A DNA stretch of 35,332 nucleotides from Alphaproteobacteria bacterium. GTDB taxonomy: Bacteria; Pseudomonadota; Alphaproteobacteria; Caulobacterales; Caulobacteraceae. Under the pieces are notes generated by a model. It saw only the letters and a program-made list of their open reading frames with translations. It did no database searches and was not told where the DNA came from. Every line of letters starts with the position of its first letter. The first letter of the stretch is position 1. Below are positions 26,481-35,215 of this stretch, piece after piece. The translations under genes and the position numbers were made by a program. The stretch lies in assembly GCA_018821435.1 (NCBI GenBank), contig JAHJME010000013.1, forward strand, positions 1 through 35,332, read 5' to 3'.

Positions 26481-29282
26481 ATGGTCACATCGATCGATAC
26501 CAATCTGCTGCTCAACTACTACAGCGCCCGCGCCGGCCTTAGCGGCGGCGTCGGTGGGAGCACTGGCTCGTCCTCGACGCGGGCGAAAGTGGCGCCGACC
26601 GCGCCCTGGACCAAGGATCCCACCCCGGCCGAAGCCTCGGCGGCGGTGAAGGCGGCCCTCGCGGGGCGCAAGGTGATCAACGAGAGCGCCGCCCAGCTCG
26701 ATCTGCCCGGCGCCAGCCAGGATTACCGGAAGCTCTTTGCCCTCTATCAGGGCCTGTCGACGCTCAACGGCCTCGTTGAGCAAATCCAGAAGAAGGGCGT
26801 GACCGCCGCCGAGAAGGCCCGTATCCAGAGCACCTTCGCCAAGGGGTTGGACGAGGTCATGGCCTATTCAAAGGCCGCCGACCTGGACAAGGTCCGGCTA
26901 ACCTCGGGCGAGGTCGGCACGACGACCAAGACCACCGTGCCGGTCCAGGCCAACAAGCAGGAATACACGACCACGCCGATCTTCTCCGGGACCAGCGCCG
27001 AAGAGGTGCCGCAGTTCCAGGGCAACGTGAAATTCTCGATCGCCGTCAAGCGGTCGGGCGTGACCTACAATGTCGACGTCGATCTTAACGACGTGGTCGG
27101 CACGCGCTCGATGGCCAATGTGGTCAACTTCATCAACGGTAAGCTGCAGGCCGCCGGCGTCGATACCCGGTTCGCGACCCAGCGCCTGCCGGGCGCCGAG
27201 CGGACCGTCACCGCGGGCGGCAAGACCATCAAGCTGGGACCCGGTCCCGACCAGTGGGCGTTCAAGGTCAAGCCGGGCGGTGAAACCGTGTCGTTCAGCG
27301 CGGCCGACACCGCGCCCGCCGTCTACATGACCCAGGCCATCGGCGATCCGAACCCCGACGGCAAGGTCGACACCAACGACGGCGTCATCAACCAGCAGCT
27401 GCTGAAATTCCAGACCGACACCACCAACGTCGACGGCCCCGTCGCCGGCCAGAACGACGCCAACTGGGTCGACGGCCGCGCGTTCGCCAAGACGCTGGGC
27501 GCCGAGATCAAAGCCGTGCGCGCCACCAAGGTCGGGCCGGACGGCTCGGTCTATATGCTGGCCGACGTGACCAACAAGACGGGCGGCCAGGAACTCAAGG
27601 GCGCGCAGGACGTGGCGCTGCTGAAGTACGATCCGGCCGGCAACCTGGTCTACACCCGCACGCTCGGCGCCTCGGACACGGCGTCCGGTCTCGGCCTGAC
27701 CGTCGCGGCCGACGGCCGGGTGGCGATCGCGGGCTCGATCGTCGGCGACCTGAACGGCGCGCAGGAGGGTCCGATGAACTCCAGCGGGGCCTTCGGCAAG
27801 GAGACCGACAGCTTCGTCACGGTGTTCAACGCCGAGGGCGAGGAGATGTGGACTCAGCGGCGCGGCGCGCGCCTGGCCGACGAGGCCAGCCAGATCGTCT
27901 TCGGCGACAACAACATGGTCTATGTGGCGGGCCGCTCGAAATCGGCCCTGCCGGGCGGGACCAGCCTGGGCGACTGGGATAGCTACATCGAGGGCTTCGG
28001 GCCGCCGTCGACCGCCGCCCTTACCAAGGGCAAGGTGCCGGCCACCTTCACCCAGAGCTTCGGCACCGCCGGCTCCGACCGTCCCGCGGGCATGGTGCTG
28101 GACGGGACCAACCTGATCACCGCCAGCGTCGAGAACGGCCGCGGCGTGCTGCGCCGCTTCGACATTTCCTCGGGCTCTCCCGTGCTGACCTCGACCCGCG
28201 ACCTCGGCGACCTGCAGGGTGGCGATATCGTCGGCCTGGCGCTGGATGGCGGCGACGTCGTGATCGCCGGTTCCACCTCGAACGATTCGCTGGACGCCGG
28301 CACGACGACCCGCGCCTATTCCGGGGGCGTCGACGCCTTCGCGGCGCGGATCCCCAAGGACCTCTCGCCGGGCGGCTCCATCGCCTATTACGGCGGGGCG
28401 GGCGACGACAAGGCGACGGCGATGTCGGTGTCGAACGGGCAGGTGTACGTCGCCGGCTCGGTCGGCACGACCGGCCTGCCGGGCGAAGACGGCGATCCGG
28501 ACATGGCCGCCGTCGGCAAGAAGGACGGGTTCCTCGTCGGGCTGGACGTCGCGGCGGGCTCCGTCGACTGGGCGCGCCGGTTCACGGGCAAGGAAGGCTA
28601 TGCGACGCCGGGCTCGATCGCGGTCGATGCGACCGGCGCCAGCTCGCTGGATCGCCTGGGCCTGCCCAAGGGCGTCTTCGATTCCACCGATTCGCAGAAG
28701 ATCACCGCCGCCAGCAGCATCCGCGCGGGCGAGCAGTTCACCGTGCGCGCCGGCACGGGCCGCGCTCAGACCATCACCATCGACGCCGACGAGACCCTCA
28801 CGACCCTGTCGACCAAGATCAAGCGGGCCACCGGCTTCCAGGCCAAGGTGGCGATCACGACCTCCGGCGGCGTCCGCAAGCTGACCGTCAGTCCGCTGAA
28901 CGACCGTACGATTATCGAGTTCGGGGCGGGCAAGCTCGGCAAGGACGCCCTGGAATTCCTTGGCATCCCCGAAGGGGTCGTTCGGAAAACGGTCGTCGAT
29001 GACAAGGGCGCCAGCATCTCCGCCGACGGCAAGGGCCAGATCTTCGGCCTGGGTCTCGAAGCCGACCTGAAGCTGGATAGCGCCGTCGAGATCGCCCACT
29101 CCGCGGCCGACCTCGCCACGGCCATGGGCGTAATCCGCAAGGCCTACAAGGACCTGGTGGCCCAGGCGACGCCCAAGTCCAACCTGCCGGCGGCATCCGC
29201 GGCGGCGAGCGGCCCCGTGCCGCAATATCTGACGAACCAGCTCGCCAATTATCAGGCGGCGTTGGCCCGTCTGGGCGGCTGA
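26481..29282 (+). CDS. flaEY: FlaEY-like flagellar regulatory protein with beta-propeller
   Basis: The 933-residue product begins MVTSIDTNLLLNYYSARAG, without a signal peptide. Residues about 345-710 contain repeated beta-propeller (SBBP-type) units such as GSVYMLADV, VYVAGRSKS, VVIAGSTSND and VYVAGSVGTT. Residues about 740-830 (EQFTVRAGTGRAQTITIDAD, TLTTLSTKIKRATGF) resemble the IN domain of flagellins and FlgK-like proteins. Its place right after flagellin 3 matches the flaE/flaY region of Caulobacter, whose mutants have altered flagellin synthesis and short filaments (recalled). Secretion with the filament or a cytoplasmic control role are both possible. Confidence 0.75.
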   Translation: MVTSIDTNLLLNYYSARAGLSGGVGGSTGSSSTRAKVAPTAPWTKDPTPAEASAAVKAALAGRKVINESAAQLDLPGASQDYRKLFALYQGLSTLNGLVEQIQKKGVTAAEKARIQSTFAKGLDEVMAYSKAADLDKVRLTSGEVGTTTKTTVPVQANKQEYTTTPIFSGTSAEEVPQFQGNVKFSIAVKRSGVTYNVDVDLNDVVGTRSMANVVNFINGKLQAAGVDTRFATQRLPGAERTVTAGGKTIKLGPGPDQWAFKVKPGGETVSFSAADTAPAVYMTQAIGDPNPDGKVDTNDGVINQQLLKFQTDTTNVDGPVAGQNDANWVDGRAFAKTLGAEIKAVRATKVGPDGSVYMLADVTNKTGGQELKGAQDVALLKYDPAGNLVYTRTLGASDTASGLGLTVAADGRVAIAGSIVGDLNGAQEGPMNSSGAFGKETDSFVTVFNAEGEEMWTQRRGARLADEASQIVFGDNNMVYVAGRSKSALPGGTSLGDWDSYIEGFGPPSTAALTKGKVPATFTQSFGTAGSDRPAGMVLDGTNLITASVENGRGVLRRFDISSGSPVLTSTRDLGDLQGGDIVGLALDGGDVVIAGSTSNDSLDAGTTTRAYSGGVDAFAARIPKDLSPGGSIAYYGGAGDDKATAMSVSNGQVYVAGSVGTTGLPGEDGDPDMAAVGKKDGFLVGLDVAAGSVDWARRFTGKEGYATPGSIAVDATGASSLDRLGLPKGVFDSTDSQKITAASSIRAGEQFTVRAGTGRAQTITIDADETLTTLSTKIKRATGFQAKVAITTSGGVRKLTVSPLNDRTIIEFGAGKLGKDALEFLGIPEGVVRKTVVDDKGASISADGKGQIFGLGLEADLKLDSAVEIAHSAADLATAMGVIRKAYKDLVAQATPKSNLPAASAAASGPVPQYLTNQLANYQAALARLGG

Positions 29283-29330
29283 CGCGCTACGCCGCTTGAA
29301 AGCCGCCGTGCAGGGGGCTAGCGAGACGCC

Positions 29331-30038
29331 ATGGCGACGACCCCTCCGTCCGAAGATCCGCAACCGCCTCGCAAAGGCCCGCCGCTCGTCGTGCTGGGCG
29401 GCCTCGCCGCGCTGGTCGCCGGCGGCGCGATCGCCTGGGCGCTGGTGTCGGGGGATCGCGCCGCGCCGCCGCCGCCCGCCGCCGCCGAGGGTGGCCTGGT
29501 CATCGACTCGACCGCCGACGACGGCAAGATCGATCCCGGCAAGCCGCTGCGCTGCTTCGTGCAGGGCCAGTTCGTGGGCGAACTCAGCCTGACCGATTGC
29601 GCGCGCCGCAACGGCGTGGCCACCGACGCCCTGGACGTGGGCCTGGACGAGACGGGTGCGCTGGCGGCCGCGCAGGCGGCGGGCGCGCAACTCATTCCGC
29701 TGCCGCCGGTGGAGGAGGCCGCTCCGCCCGCGACCGAAGATTCAGCCCCGCCGCCCGCCGACGCCGGGGTTCCGGCGGTCGAAACCGCGTCGGCGGGAAC
29801 CTGCCTGCGCTATGGCGGCAATCGCTGGCGCCGGGTGGGAGAGGCGACCGACCTCAACGCCTGCGTCCAGAGCCTGTTCGCCGGCCGCTGCGAGCGGCCG
29901 GGCGGCGCCACCTATGGCCGCTTTGGCCAGCAGACCCTGCGACTGGTGGCCGGCAAGGTCGAGGTTTCGGACGACAACCGCACGTTCCGCACCCTCGCGC
30001 CTCAGGCGCCGGATTGCAGTCTGCCGCCCGTGGGCTAG
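29331..30038 (+). CDS. Membrane-anchored protein, unknown function
   Basis: The 235-residue product has a short cytoplasmic N-terminus, one transmembrane segment (PLVVLGGLAALVAGGAIAWA, about residues 18-37) and a periplasmic part with paired cysteines (LRCFVQGQ, LTDCARRNG, GTCLRYGG, NACVQSLFAGRCERPGG, PDCSLPP). A Pro/Ala linker divides two small domains near residues 125-155. The cysteines could form disulfides. It follows the FlaEY-like gene by 48 bases and may be co-transcribed, but I recognise no domain. Confidence 0.8.
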   Translation: MATTPPSEDPQPPRKGPPLVVLGGLAALVAGGAIAWALVSGDRAAPPPPAAAEGGLVIDSTADDGKIDPGKPLRCFVQGQFVGELSLTDCARRNGVATDALDVGLDETGALAAAQAAGAQLIPLPPVEEAAPPATEDSAPPPADAGVPAVETASAGTCLRYGGNRWRRVGEATDLNACVQSLFAGRCERPGGATYGRFGQQTLRLVAGKVEVSDDNRTFRTLAPQAPDCSLPPVG

Positions 30039-30047
30039 GTTGGCGAA

Positions 30048-30422
30048 ATGTCGCTCAAGCCGTACCTCGTCCTCGCCGCCGCCGCCCTTGCGCTCTCCGC
30101 CTGCGCCAAGAAGACCACGCCGCCCGGCGATGCCGGCGTCTGCTACCACGTGGTGCCGCAGCAAGACGGGTCGATGAAGTACAACAAGCTGGTCCAGGCG
30201 GCCTCGTTGGAAGTCTGCGCCGCCAACCTCGAGGCCATGCGGATCAAGTTCCTGAAGCTGGGCGGCAACCAGCAGAAGATCTACGGCGCGTATCAGGCCA
30301 ACTTCCTGTTCCTGGAGACGACCGGGGTCTTCACCTCCACGTCGTTGGAGGGGCCGCGCTACGTGGCCCTGGTCCGCACCGGCGACGGGCGGCTGGCGAT
30401 CCCCAGCGCGATGCCGCAGTAG
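30048..30422 (+). CDS. Small lipoprotein, unknown function
   Basis: The 124-residue product begins with a lipoprotein signal peptide (LVLAAAALALSAC, cysteine at residue 19). The mature part has two cysteines (VCYHVVPQ, LEVCAANLEAM) and a segment KFLKLGGNQQKIYGAYQANFLFLE. It starts 9 bases after the previous membrane protein gene and is very likely in the same transcript. Function unknown. Confidence 0.78.
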   Translation: MSLKPYLVLAAAALALSACAKKTTPPGDAGVCYHVVPQQDGSMKYNKLVQAASLEVCAANLEAMRIKFLKLGGNQQKIYGAYQANFLFLETTGVFTSTSLEGPRYVALVRTGDGRLAIPSAMPQ

Positions 30423-30458
30423 CAGCGATCCGCGGCGGATTATGCTGTGGACGGCCTG

Positions 30459-30473
30459 GAACAAATATAGAAC
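30459..30473. promoter_or_regulatory. LexA (SOS) box upstream of ssb
   Basis: GAAC-AAATATA-GAAC is the reverse complement form of the alphaproteobacterial LexA site GTTC-N7-GTTC, with both half-sites perfect. It lies 86 bases before the ssb ATG, so ssb is probably DNA-damage inducible. Confidence 0.7.
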
Positions 30474-30559
30474 ACAAGCTTGTTAACGCATTTGTTAACG
30501 GCTAGCGTGCGCCCAGGGCGTTCGGCCCGCTTTCTACGGAAACCAAGGAACACATCGAC

Positions 30560-31045
30560 ATGGCGGGCAGCGTCAACAAAGTCATTCTGGTCGGCAATCT
30601 GGGCGCCGACCCCGAAATCCGCTCGCTGGGCTCCGGCGACCGGGTCGCCAATCTCCGCATCGCCACCTCGGAAACCTGGCGCGACCGCAATTCCGGCGAG
30701 CGCAAGGAAAAGACCGAGTGGCACCGGGTGGTGGTCTTCAACGAGAACATCGTGAAGGTCTGCGAGAACTACCTGAAGAAGGGCGCCAAGGTTTACATCG
30801 AGGGTGCGATCCAGACCCGCAAATGGTCCGACCAGTCGGGCGTCGAGAAGTTCTCCACCGAGATCGTGCTGCAGAAGTTCCGCGGTGAGCTGACCATGCT
30901 GGACGGCCGAGGCGACAACGCCGAGCAAGGCGAGGGCGGCTATGGCGGTGGCAGCGGCGGCTTCTCGTCCTCCGGCCCGCGCCAGACCAGCAAGGCCCCC
31001 AGCGAAGACTTCTCGGCCAACCTGGACGACGAAATCCCGTTCTAG
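30560..31045 (+). CDS. ssb: Single-stranded DNA-binding protein
   Basis: The 161-residue product has an N-terminal OB fold ([59 protein letters not shown]) and a Gly/Ser-rich linker. It ends in DDEIPF, the acidic tip that recruits replication and repair partners. SSB coats single-stranded DNA during replication and repair. A perfect LexA box lies upstream, and TTGTTAACG repeats lie between it and the gene. A terminator follows. Confidence 0.97.
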   Translation: MAGSVNKVILVGNLGADPEIRSLGSGDRVANLRIATSETWRDRNSGERKEKTEWHRVVVFNENIVKVCENYLKKGAKVYIEGAIQTRKWSDQSGVEKFSTEIVLQKFRGELTMLDGRGDNAEQGEGGYGGGSGGFSSSGPRQTSKAPSEDFSANLDDEIPF

Positions 31046-31074
31046 AAACCGGATTGAGGTCCGCGCGACATCAG

Positions 31075-31105
31075 GCGGTCGGTTCTCCGGAACCGGCCGC
31101 TTTTT
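31075..31105 (+). terminator. Terminator of ssb
   Basis: GCGGTCGGTTC (31075-31085) pairs with GAACCGGCCGC (31090-31100), with one wobble, followed by TTTTT. It also lies just beyond the end of the convergent TPR gene. Confidence 0.88.
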
Positions 31106-31112
31106 CATTGGA

Positions 31113-32753
31113 TTACGTGGCGAACCTGACGCGAAGCGCGGCGCCGACCTCGGCCATGACCTCTGGCCAGTCATAGGCCGTTTGGCCGGTGAAGGCGCGG
31201 GCCCGCGGATACCAGGGGAAGGCGTCCGTGCCCAGCCGGGGCCAGGCCTCCGGCGTGGTGATGAACCAGGTGGGCGCGCCGACGGCGGCGGCGATGTTGG
31301 TCGTCGCGGTCGCGGGTCCGACGACCAGGTCCAGCGCCTGGCTGAGCGCCCCCAGCTCGTCCAGATCCAACCGCAGATCGATGCCGGGCAGGGTGCGGAC
31401 CTCGGCGCCCGTGGCGTCGGCGATGGCCCGCAGCTCGTCGTCGCAGTCGCCGATCTGGAGGTTCACGAAGGTGACCCCCGGCGTGCTGAACACCGGATCC
31501 CAAAGCTCCAGCGGGGGGTAGAACTTCCGCCGCTGCGACGTCATCACCAGGCTTCGCCAGATCACGCCGACCTTCGGGCCGGGGGCCAGGTCCGCGAGCA
31601 CGGCGCGCCACTGCTCGACCTGTCGCGGATCGGCCGTCAGGAAGCCCGGCGTCGCCGGGAAGCTGCTGACGTCTGGTCGATAGGCGCCCAGGAAGTCGCC
31701 CATATGGGCCCAGACGTCATAGGCGTCGGCGGCGATCTCCGGGGCGTCCCGCACGGTCTTGAGCCCCTCGCGCCGCGTCTCGTGGGCGACCACCTTCGCC
31801 GTTGCGAACGACCGCTGGAAGAGAGTCACCAGGCGCGGCTCGACCGCCAGCAGCAGTTGGCCCGCCGGGCCGATGTCCCGCGCCACGTCGGCCAGCACAT
31901 TGGAGAACAGCACCTCGTCGCCCAGCCCTTGCTCGCCCACCACCAGGATGCGCCGCCCGGCCAGCGGCGCGCCGGGAGCCCAGACCGGCCCCGCCAACGC
32001 GTGCTGCACATAGTCCGGATAGGCCGGCGCGTTGCGCACGGCGTAGGCCGCCCAGCCGGCGCCGATCTCGCCCGCGGCCAGCAGCAGGTGCGACTTGGAA
32101 TACCGGTACATGGCGTCCTGGGCCACGCTGTCGGCCCCGATCGCGATCGCGCGGTCGCAGTCCTCCAGGGCGCCCGGGAAATCCGCCACGGAGCGTCTGG
32201 CGTTGGCCCGGTTGAAATAGGCCGCGTGCATCTTGCCGTTCAGCCGGATCGCCTCGTCGAAGAAGACCAGCGACTGGCCCGTCTGTCCGGATTCGAACAG
32301 CACGCACCCCAGGGTGTTCCACAGCATCGCCGAGCCGGGGTTGTCCGTCAGGCTGGCGCTCAGCAGTTCGATCGCGGCGGGAAAGCGCGACTGACCGCAG
32401 TAGGCGTAGGCCAGGTCGTTGACGATCTCCAGCGAGCCCGGATCCTGCCGCCGCGCGCGCAGAAGGAACCGCTCGGCCAGCTCCGGCAGGTTCAGCAGGC
32501 TGGCCAGCCGCGCGATGTCCCGCGCCAGCCCGGCATCGTCCGGCGACAGCGACAGCGCCTGTTCGTAGGCGTCGAGGGCGGCGCCGTAGTCGCCGAGCTT
32601 TTCCTGAAACACGGCGAGCAGGCGCCAGGCCTGGCCGTTCTGGGCGTCCGCCGTGGTTGCCTCCGTGGCCAGCCGGGCGGCCAGCACGAAGTTCTTCTTC
32701 CCGTCGGCGTCCATGGCCCGCCGGAGCAAATCCGCCGTCTGGCGCTGACCCAT
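31113..32753 (-). CDS. Second FlmG-like TPR glycosyltransferase
   Basis: The 546-residue product has TPR repeats over about residues 5-250 (GDYGAALDAYEQALSLSPDD, ALEDCDRAIAIGAD) and the same C-terminal domain as FlmG: GEQGLGDEVLFSNVLADV, VGVIWRSLVMTSQRRKFYPP, GIDLRLDLDELGALSQALD and GPATATTNIAAAVGAPTWFI. The ATG at 32753 is chosen for GAGGA 7 bases upstream; a GTG five codons earlier has no good ribosome site. It may glycosylate a flagellin or a different protein. It lies downstream of the dioxygenase run on the same strand, not with pse genes. Confidence 0.85.
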   Translation of the reverse strand: MGQRQTADLLRRAMDADGKKNFVLAARLATEATTADAQNGQAWRLLAVFQEKLGDYGAALDAYEQALSLSPDDAGLARDIARLASLLNLPELAERFLLRARRQDPGSLEIVNDLAYAYCGQSRFPAAIELLSASLTDNPGSAMLWNTLGCVLFESGQTGQSLVFFDEAIRLNGKMHAAYFNRANARRSVADFPGALEDCDRAIAIGADSVAQDAMYRYSKSHLLLAAGEIGAGWAAYAVRNAPAYPDYVQHALAGPVWAPGAPLAGRRILVVGEQGLGDEVLFSNVLADVARDIGPAGQLLLAVEPRLVTLFQRSFATAKVVAHETRREGLKTVRDAPEIAADAYDVWAHMGDFLGAYRPDVSSFPATPGFLTADPRQVEQWRAVLADLAPGPKVGVIWRSLVMTSQRRKFYPPLELWDPVFSTPGVTFVNLQIGDCDDELRAIADATGAEVRTLPGIDLRLDLDELGALSQALDLVVGPATATTNIAAAVGAPTWFITTPEAWPRLGTDAFPWYPRARAFTGQTAYDWPEVMAEVGAALRVRFAT

Positions 32754-32829
32754 CGAACCGATCCTCACAGCGAGAGGCGCAGGATTGCGAGATATGACGA
32801 CCGCTTGTCGAGCGGGAAGCGTGTTGGCG

Positions 32830-33621
32830 TCAGAGCCGCGTTCGCACCGACCAGAGCTCGGGGAAACAGCGGCGCTGAAGGGTGCGCTGGAGATAGCCCG
32901 CGCCGTCGCTGCCGCCGGTGCCGGGCTTGCCGCCGATGATCCGCTGGACCGTCAGCACGTGCTTGTGGCGCCACGTCAGCAGGGCGTCGTCCAGGTCCAC
33001 CAGCTTCTCGGCCAGCTGGTACAGTTCCCAGTAGCGCTTGGTGTCGCGGTAGACGGCCAGCCAGGCGTCCTCGACGGCGAGGGACGGCTCGTACGACTGA
33101 GTCACGTCGCGGTTCAGCACGTCAGCGGGCACGGGCAGGTCGTGCGCGGCCAGGCGGTGGATGGCGTCGTCGTACAGGCTGGGCGCCTCGAGCGCGGCCT
33201 TCAGGGTCTCCAGCGCCTCGCTGCCTTCGTCCTGGAAGGCCAGGAACGAGGCGTCCTTCAGGCCCAGCATGTATTCCAGGGTGCGGAACTGCCAGGACTG
33301 GAAGCCCGAACTGGTCCCCAGGCCGCCCCGGAAGCTGAGGTAGTCGGCCGGCGTCATGGTCGCCAGCACGTCCCACGACAGGGTCATGATCGTCTGGATG
33401 CGCGAGACCCGGGCCAGCGCCTTGAAGGCGGGCTCCACGTCCTGGGAGCGGATCAGGCGTTTGGCCAGCCGCACCTCGTGGATAATCTGCTTGAGCCAGA
33501 GCTCTTTGGTCTGGTGGATGATGATGAACAGCAGCTCGTCGTGGTGGTCGCTCCCCGGGTGCTGGGCGGTGAGCAGCCGGTCCAGGCCCAGGTAGCCGGC
33601 GTAGGTGATCGTGTTGGTCAC
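32830..33621 (-). CDS. kynA: Tryptophan 2,3-dioxygenase
   Basis: The 263-residue product has the TDO pattern: YAGYLGLDRLLTAQHPGS, DELLFIIIHQTKELWLKQI (substrate and haem pocket), TPADYLSFRGGLGTSSGFQS, and the haem ligand region TWRHKHVLTVQRIIGGKPG with the haem-binding histidine near residue 225, followed by GTGGSDGAGYL. It opens the indole ring of tryptophan to N-formylkynurenine in the kynurenine pathway. The GTG start overlaps the stop of the DUF3617 gene (GTGA); the upstream open frame is not TDO-like. No other kynurenine gene is in view. Confidence 0.94.
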   Translation of the reverse strand: MTNTITYAGYLGLDRLLTAQHPGSDHHDELLFIIIHQTKELWLKQIIHEVRLAKRLIRSQDVEPAFKALARVSRIQTIMTLSWDVLATMTPADYLSFRGGLGTSSGFQSWQFRTLEYMLGLKDASFLAFQDEGSEALETLKAALEAPSLYDDAIHRLAAHDLPVPADVLNRDVTQSYEPSLAVEDAWLAVYRDTKRYWELYQLAEKLVDLDDALLTWRHKHVLTVQRIIGGKPGTGGSDGAGYLQRTLQRRCFPELWSVRTRL

Positions 33622-34064
33622 TTCTTCTCTTCCGGCTTGGGCTCTGGGGGCGGGCAGGTGTCGCCGATCCGGCGGGCCTCGGTCGACGCCTTGCCGACGA
33701 TGTCCAGGCCCAGGAACTCCGCGGCGATCTCGGCGGTCAGGTCGAAGCGGGTGGGCGTGTAGGTCCCAGTGCCCTGCACCGCGATCTTGCGGCCCTTCTT
33801 GCTGACGCAGACGCCCTTCAGCGTGATCTTGCCGTTCGAGAACACCTTGGTCGGATAGGTGCAGGTGTAGTGGCGGTTCGACGGGCCACCCATGAACTTG
33901 TCCACGTCGGCCGGGGTGATGCAGCGCTTCTCGGTCGAGCTCTGCTTGATCGGCGACAGCAGCTTGTTGGTGGACTCCCAATAGCCGGGCTGGATCAGCG
34001 GCGCGGCCGCGACGGCCGGGGTCGCGGAGGCCAGGGCGATGAGGAGGAGGGGCAGGGCTCTCAT
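33618..34064 (-). CDS. DUF3617 family exported protein
   Basis: From the ATG at 34064 the product is 148 residues, with a signal peptide (MRALPLLLIALASATPAVA, cleavage near AVAAA) and the DUF3617 pattern: QPGYWESTNKLLSP, EKRCITPADVDKFMGG, HYTCTYPTKVFSNGKITLKGVC. A GTG four codons upstream (34076) is possible. Conserved cysteines suggest disulfides in the periplasm. Function of the family is unknown. Its stop overlaps the TDO start, so they are coupled. Confidence 0.85.
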   Translation of the reverse strand: MRALPLLLIALASATPAVAAAPLIQPGYWESTNKLLSPIKQSSTEKRCITPADVDKFMGGPSNRHYTCTYPTKVFSNGKITLKGVCVSKKGRKIAVQGTGTYTPTRFDLTAEIAAEFLGLDIVGKASTEARRIGDTCPPPEPKPEEKK

Positions 34065-34126
34065 GTCGCGGCGCACTCTTGGGCTGATTCCGGCGTCACC
34101 GTGACGCGTGGCGGATGAACCGCGCC

Positions 34127-35215
34127 TTAGCGGCTATCGGCGGCCTTTGGTGGAGCGGATTCGAGGAACGCCAGGTTCCGTTGCCGGACGACCTGCTCGG
34201 CCTCGCCGTAGAAGAACGGCAGGAAGGCGTAGCGGCGGCCGGACGTGACCGGCGTCGCCTCGTGCTGGAGATTGCAGGCGAACACCACCGCCCCGCCGGT
34301 GGGCGGGCGATAGGTGCGCGGGCCGAACTCGGGGAAACGCAGATCGCCGCCCGCGAACTCTTCGGCGTTGAGATTGATCGAACAGGCGAAGCGGCGGTGG
34401 ATCGTGCCGAGGGTTTCGTTGTCGCGATGCGGGCCGAAGAAGCCCCGGTCGGCCGCGTCGTAGCAGGCCACGATGTAGCGCTCGATGCGCGTGGGCCGGA
34501 ATTGATAGGTGCGGCCGATCATCGGCACGACGGTGCGCTCGATCCGCTGGGCGATCTCCCGGCGCAGGTCCAGGTCGCCTTCCAGGCTGAGGTCGTCGCG
34601 GCGCTTCATGCCGTCGATCACGCCGACGGTGCGGCCGCCGATGTCGCGCATCACGCCGCTGGGCTGACCGCCGCGCGCCTCGTAGATGTCGATGAGCCGG
34701 CGGCAGAGTTCGGGGTCGAACACCCGTGGCACGATCAGCGCGGGGGCCACCAGCGGCGTGCCCGCATGCGCCGCCAGCGGCGGCAGTCCGGCGGCGATGC
34801 GCGCGAACAGAGCCTCGGGCCGGTCGATCGGCGCGCGGGCCAGCAGGCGCTGCGCCGGGTCGAACAGAAACCAGGCCCCTTCGCCCTCGGCCACATGATA
34901 GCGGGGCGCGACGGCCCGCTCGGGGTCGAAGAACCAGCGCTGACCGGGGATCCGGTCCGGCGGCACATCGGGTCCGTCCGCCCGGTTCACCAGGAAGAAG
35001 GCGGTCAGGAAATGGTCGTCGAAGCGGGGGCGGATGGCGTCGAACGCCGCCAGCGCCGCCTGGACCGCCGCCGGGTCGCTGGGCATGAACGCCAGCAGGA
35101 TGTAGCGGCCGGCCACGGTGCTGAAGTGGAAGCGGGGGTTGAGGCGGGTGGCGGCATGGAATTCGGGCGCCATCTCCCCGGTCGTCAGGGGCGGCAGCGC
35201 CCATCGGCCACTCAT
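34127..35215 (-). CDS. Redoxin-fold / 2OG-Fe(II) oxygenase fusion
   Basis: The 362-residue product has an N-terminal thioredoxin-like domain (about residues 12-115: MAPEFHAATRLNPRFHF, GRYILLAFMPSDPAAV, HFLTAFFLVNRADG, RWFFDPERAVAPRYHV) that lacks the CXXC or peroxidatic cysteine pattern. A C-terminal prolyl-4-hydroxylase-like domain follows (about residues 155-345): the iron ligands HxD in FGPHRDNE and the distal His in LQHEATPV, with RRYAFLPFFY closing the fold (Arg for 2-oxoglutarate). It would hydroxylate a protein or small molecule. Its ATG overlaps the stop of a paralog upstream (ATGA). Confidence 0.85.
   Translation of the reverse strand: MSGRWALPPLTTGEMAPEFHAATRLNPRFHFSTVAGRYILLAFMPSDPAAVQAALAAFDAIRPRFDDHFLTAFFLVNRADGPDVPPDRIPGQRWFFDPERAVAPRYHVAEGEGAWFLFDPAQRLLARAPIDRPEALFARIAAGLPPLAAHAGTPLVAPALIVPRVFDPELCRRLIDIYEARGGQPSGVMRDIGGRTVGVIDGMKRRDDLSLEGDLDLRREIAQRIERTVVPMIGRTYQFRPTRIERYIVACYDAADRGFFGPHRDNETLGTIHRRFACSINLNAEEFAGGDLRFPEFGPRTYRPPTGGAVVFACNLQHEATPVTSGRRYAFLPFFYGEAEQVVRQRNLAFLESAPPKAADSR

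Noticed and set aside
26898..29690. 930-residue minus-strand open frame opposite the FlaEY-like gene
   Set aside because: Low-complexity Arg/Gly/Val composition and no ribosome site; shadow of the plus-strand gene.
30482..30498. TTAA pair upstream of ssb as a CtrA site
   Set aside because: The spacing is 8 rather than 7 bases; it is better described as a TTGTTAACG direct repeat.
30942..32939. 665-residue plus-strand open frame opposite the second TPR glycosyltransferase
   Set aside because: Antisense shadow with arginine-rich composition.
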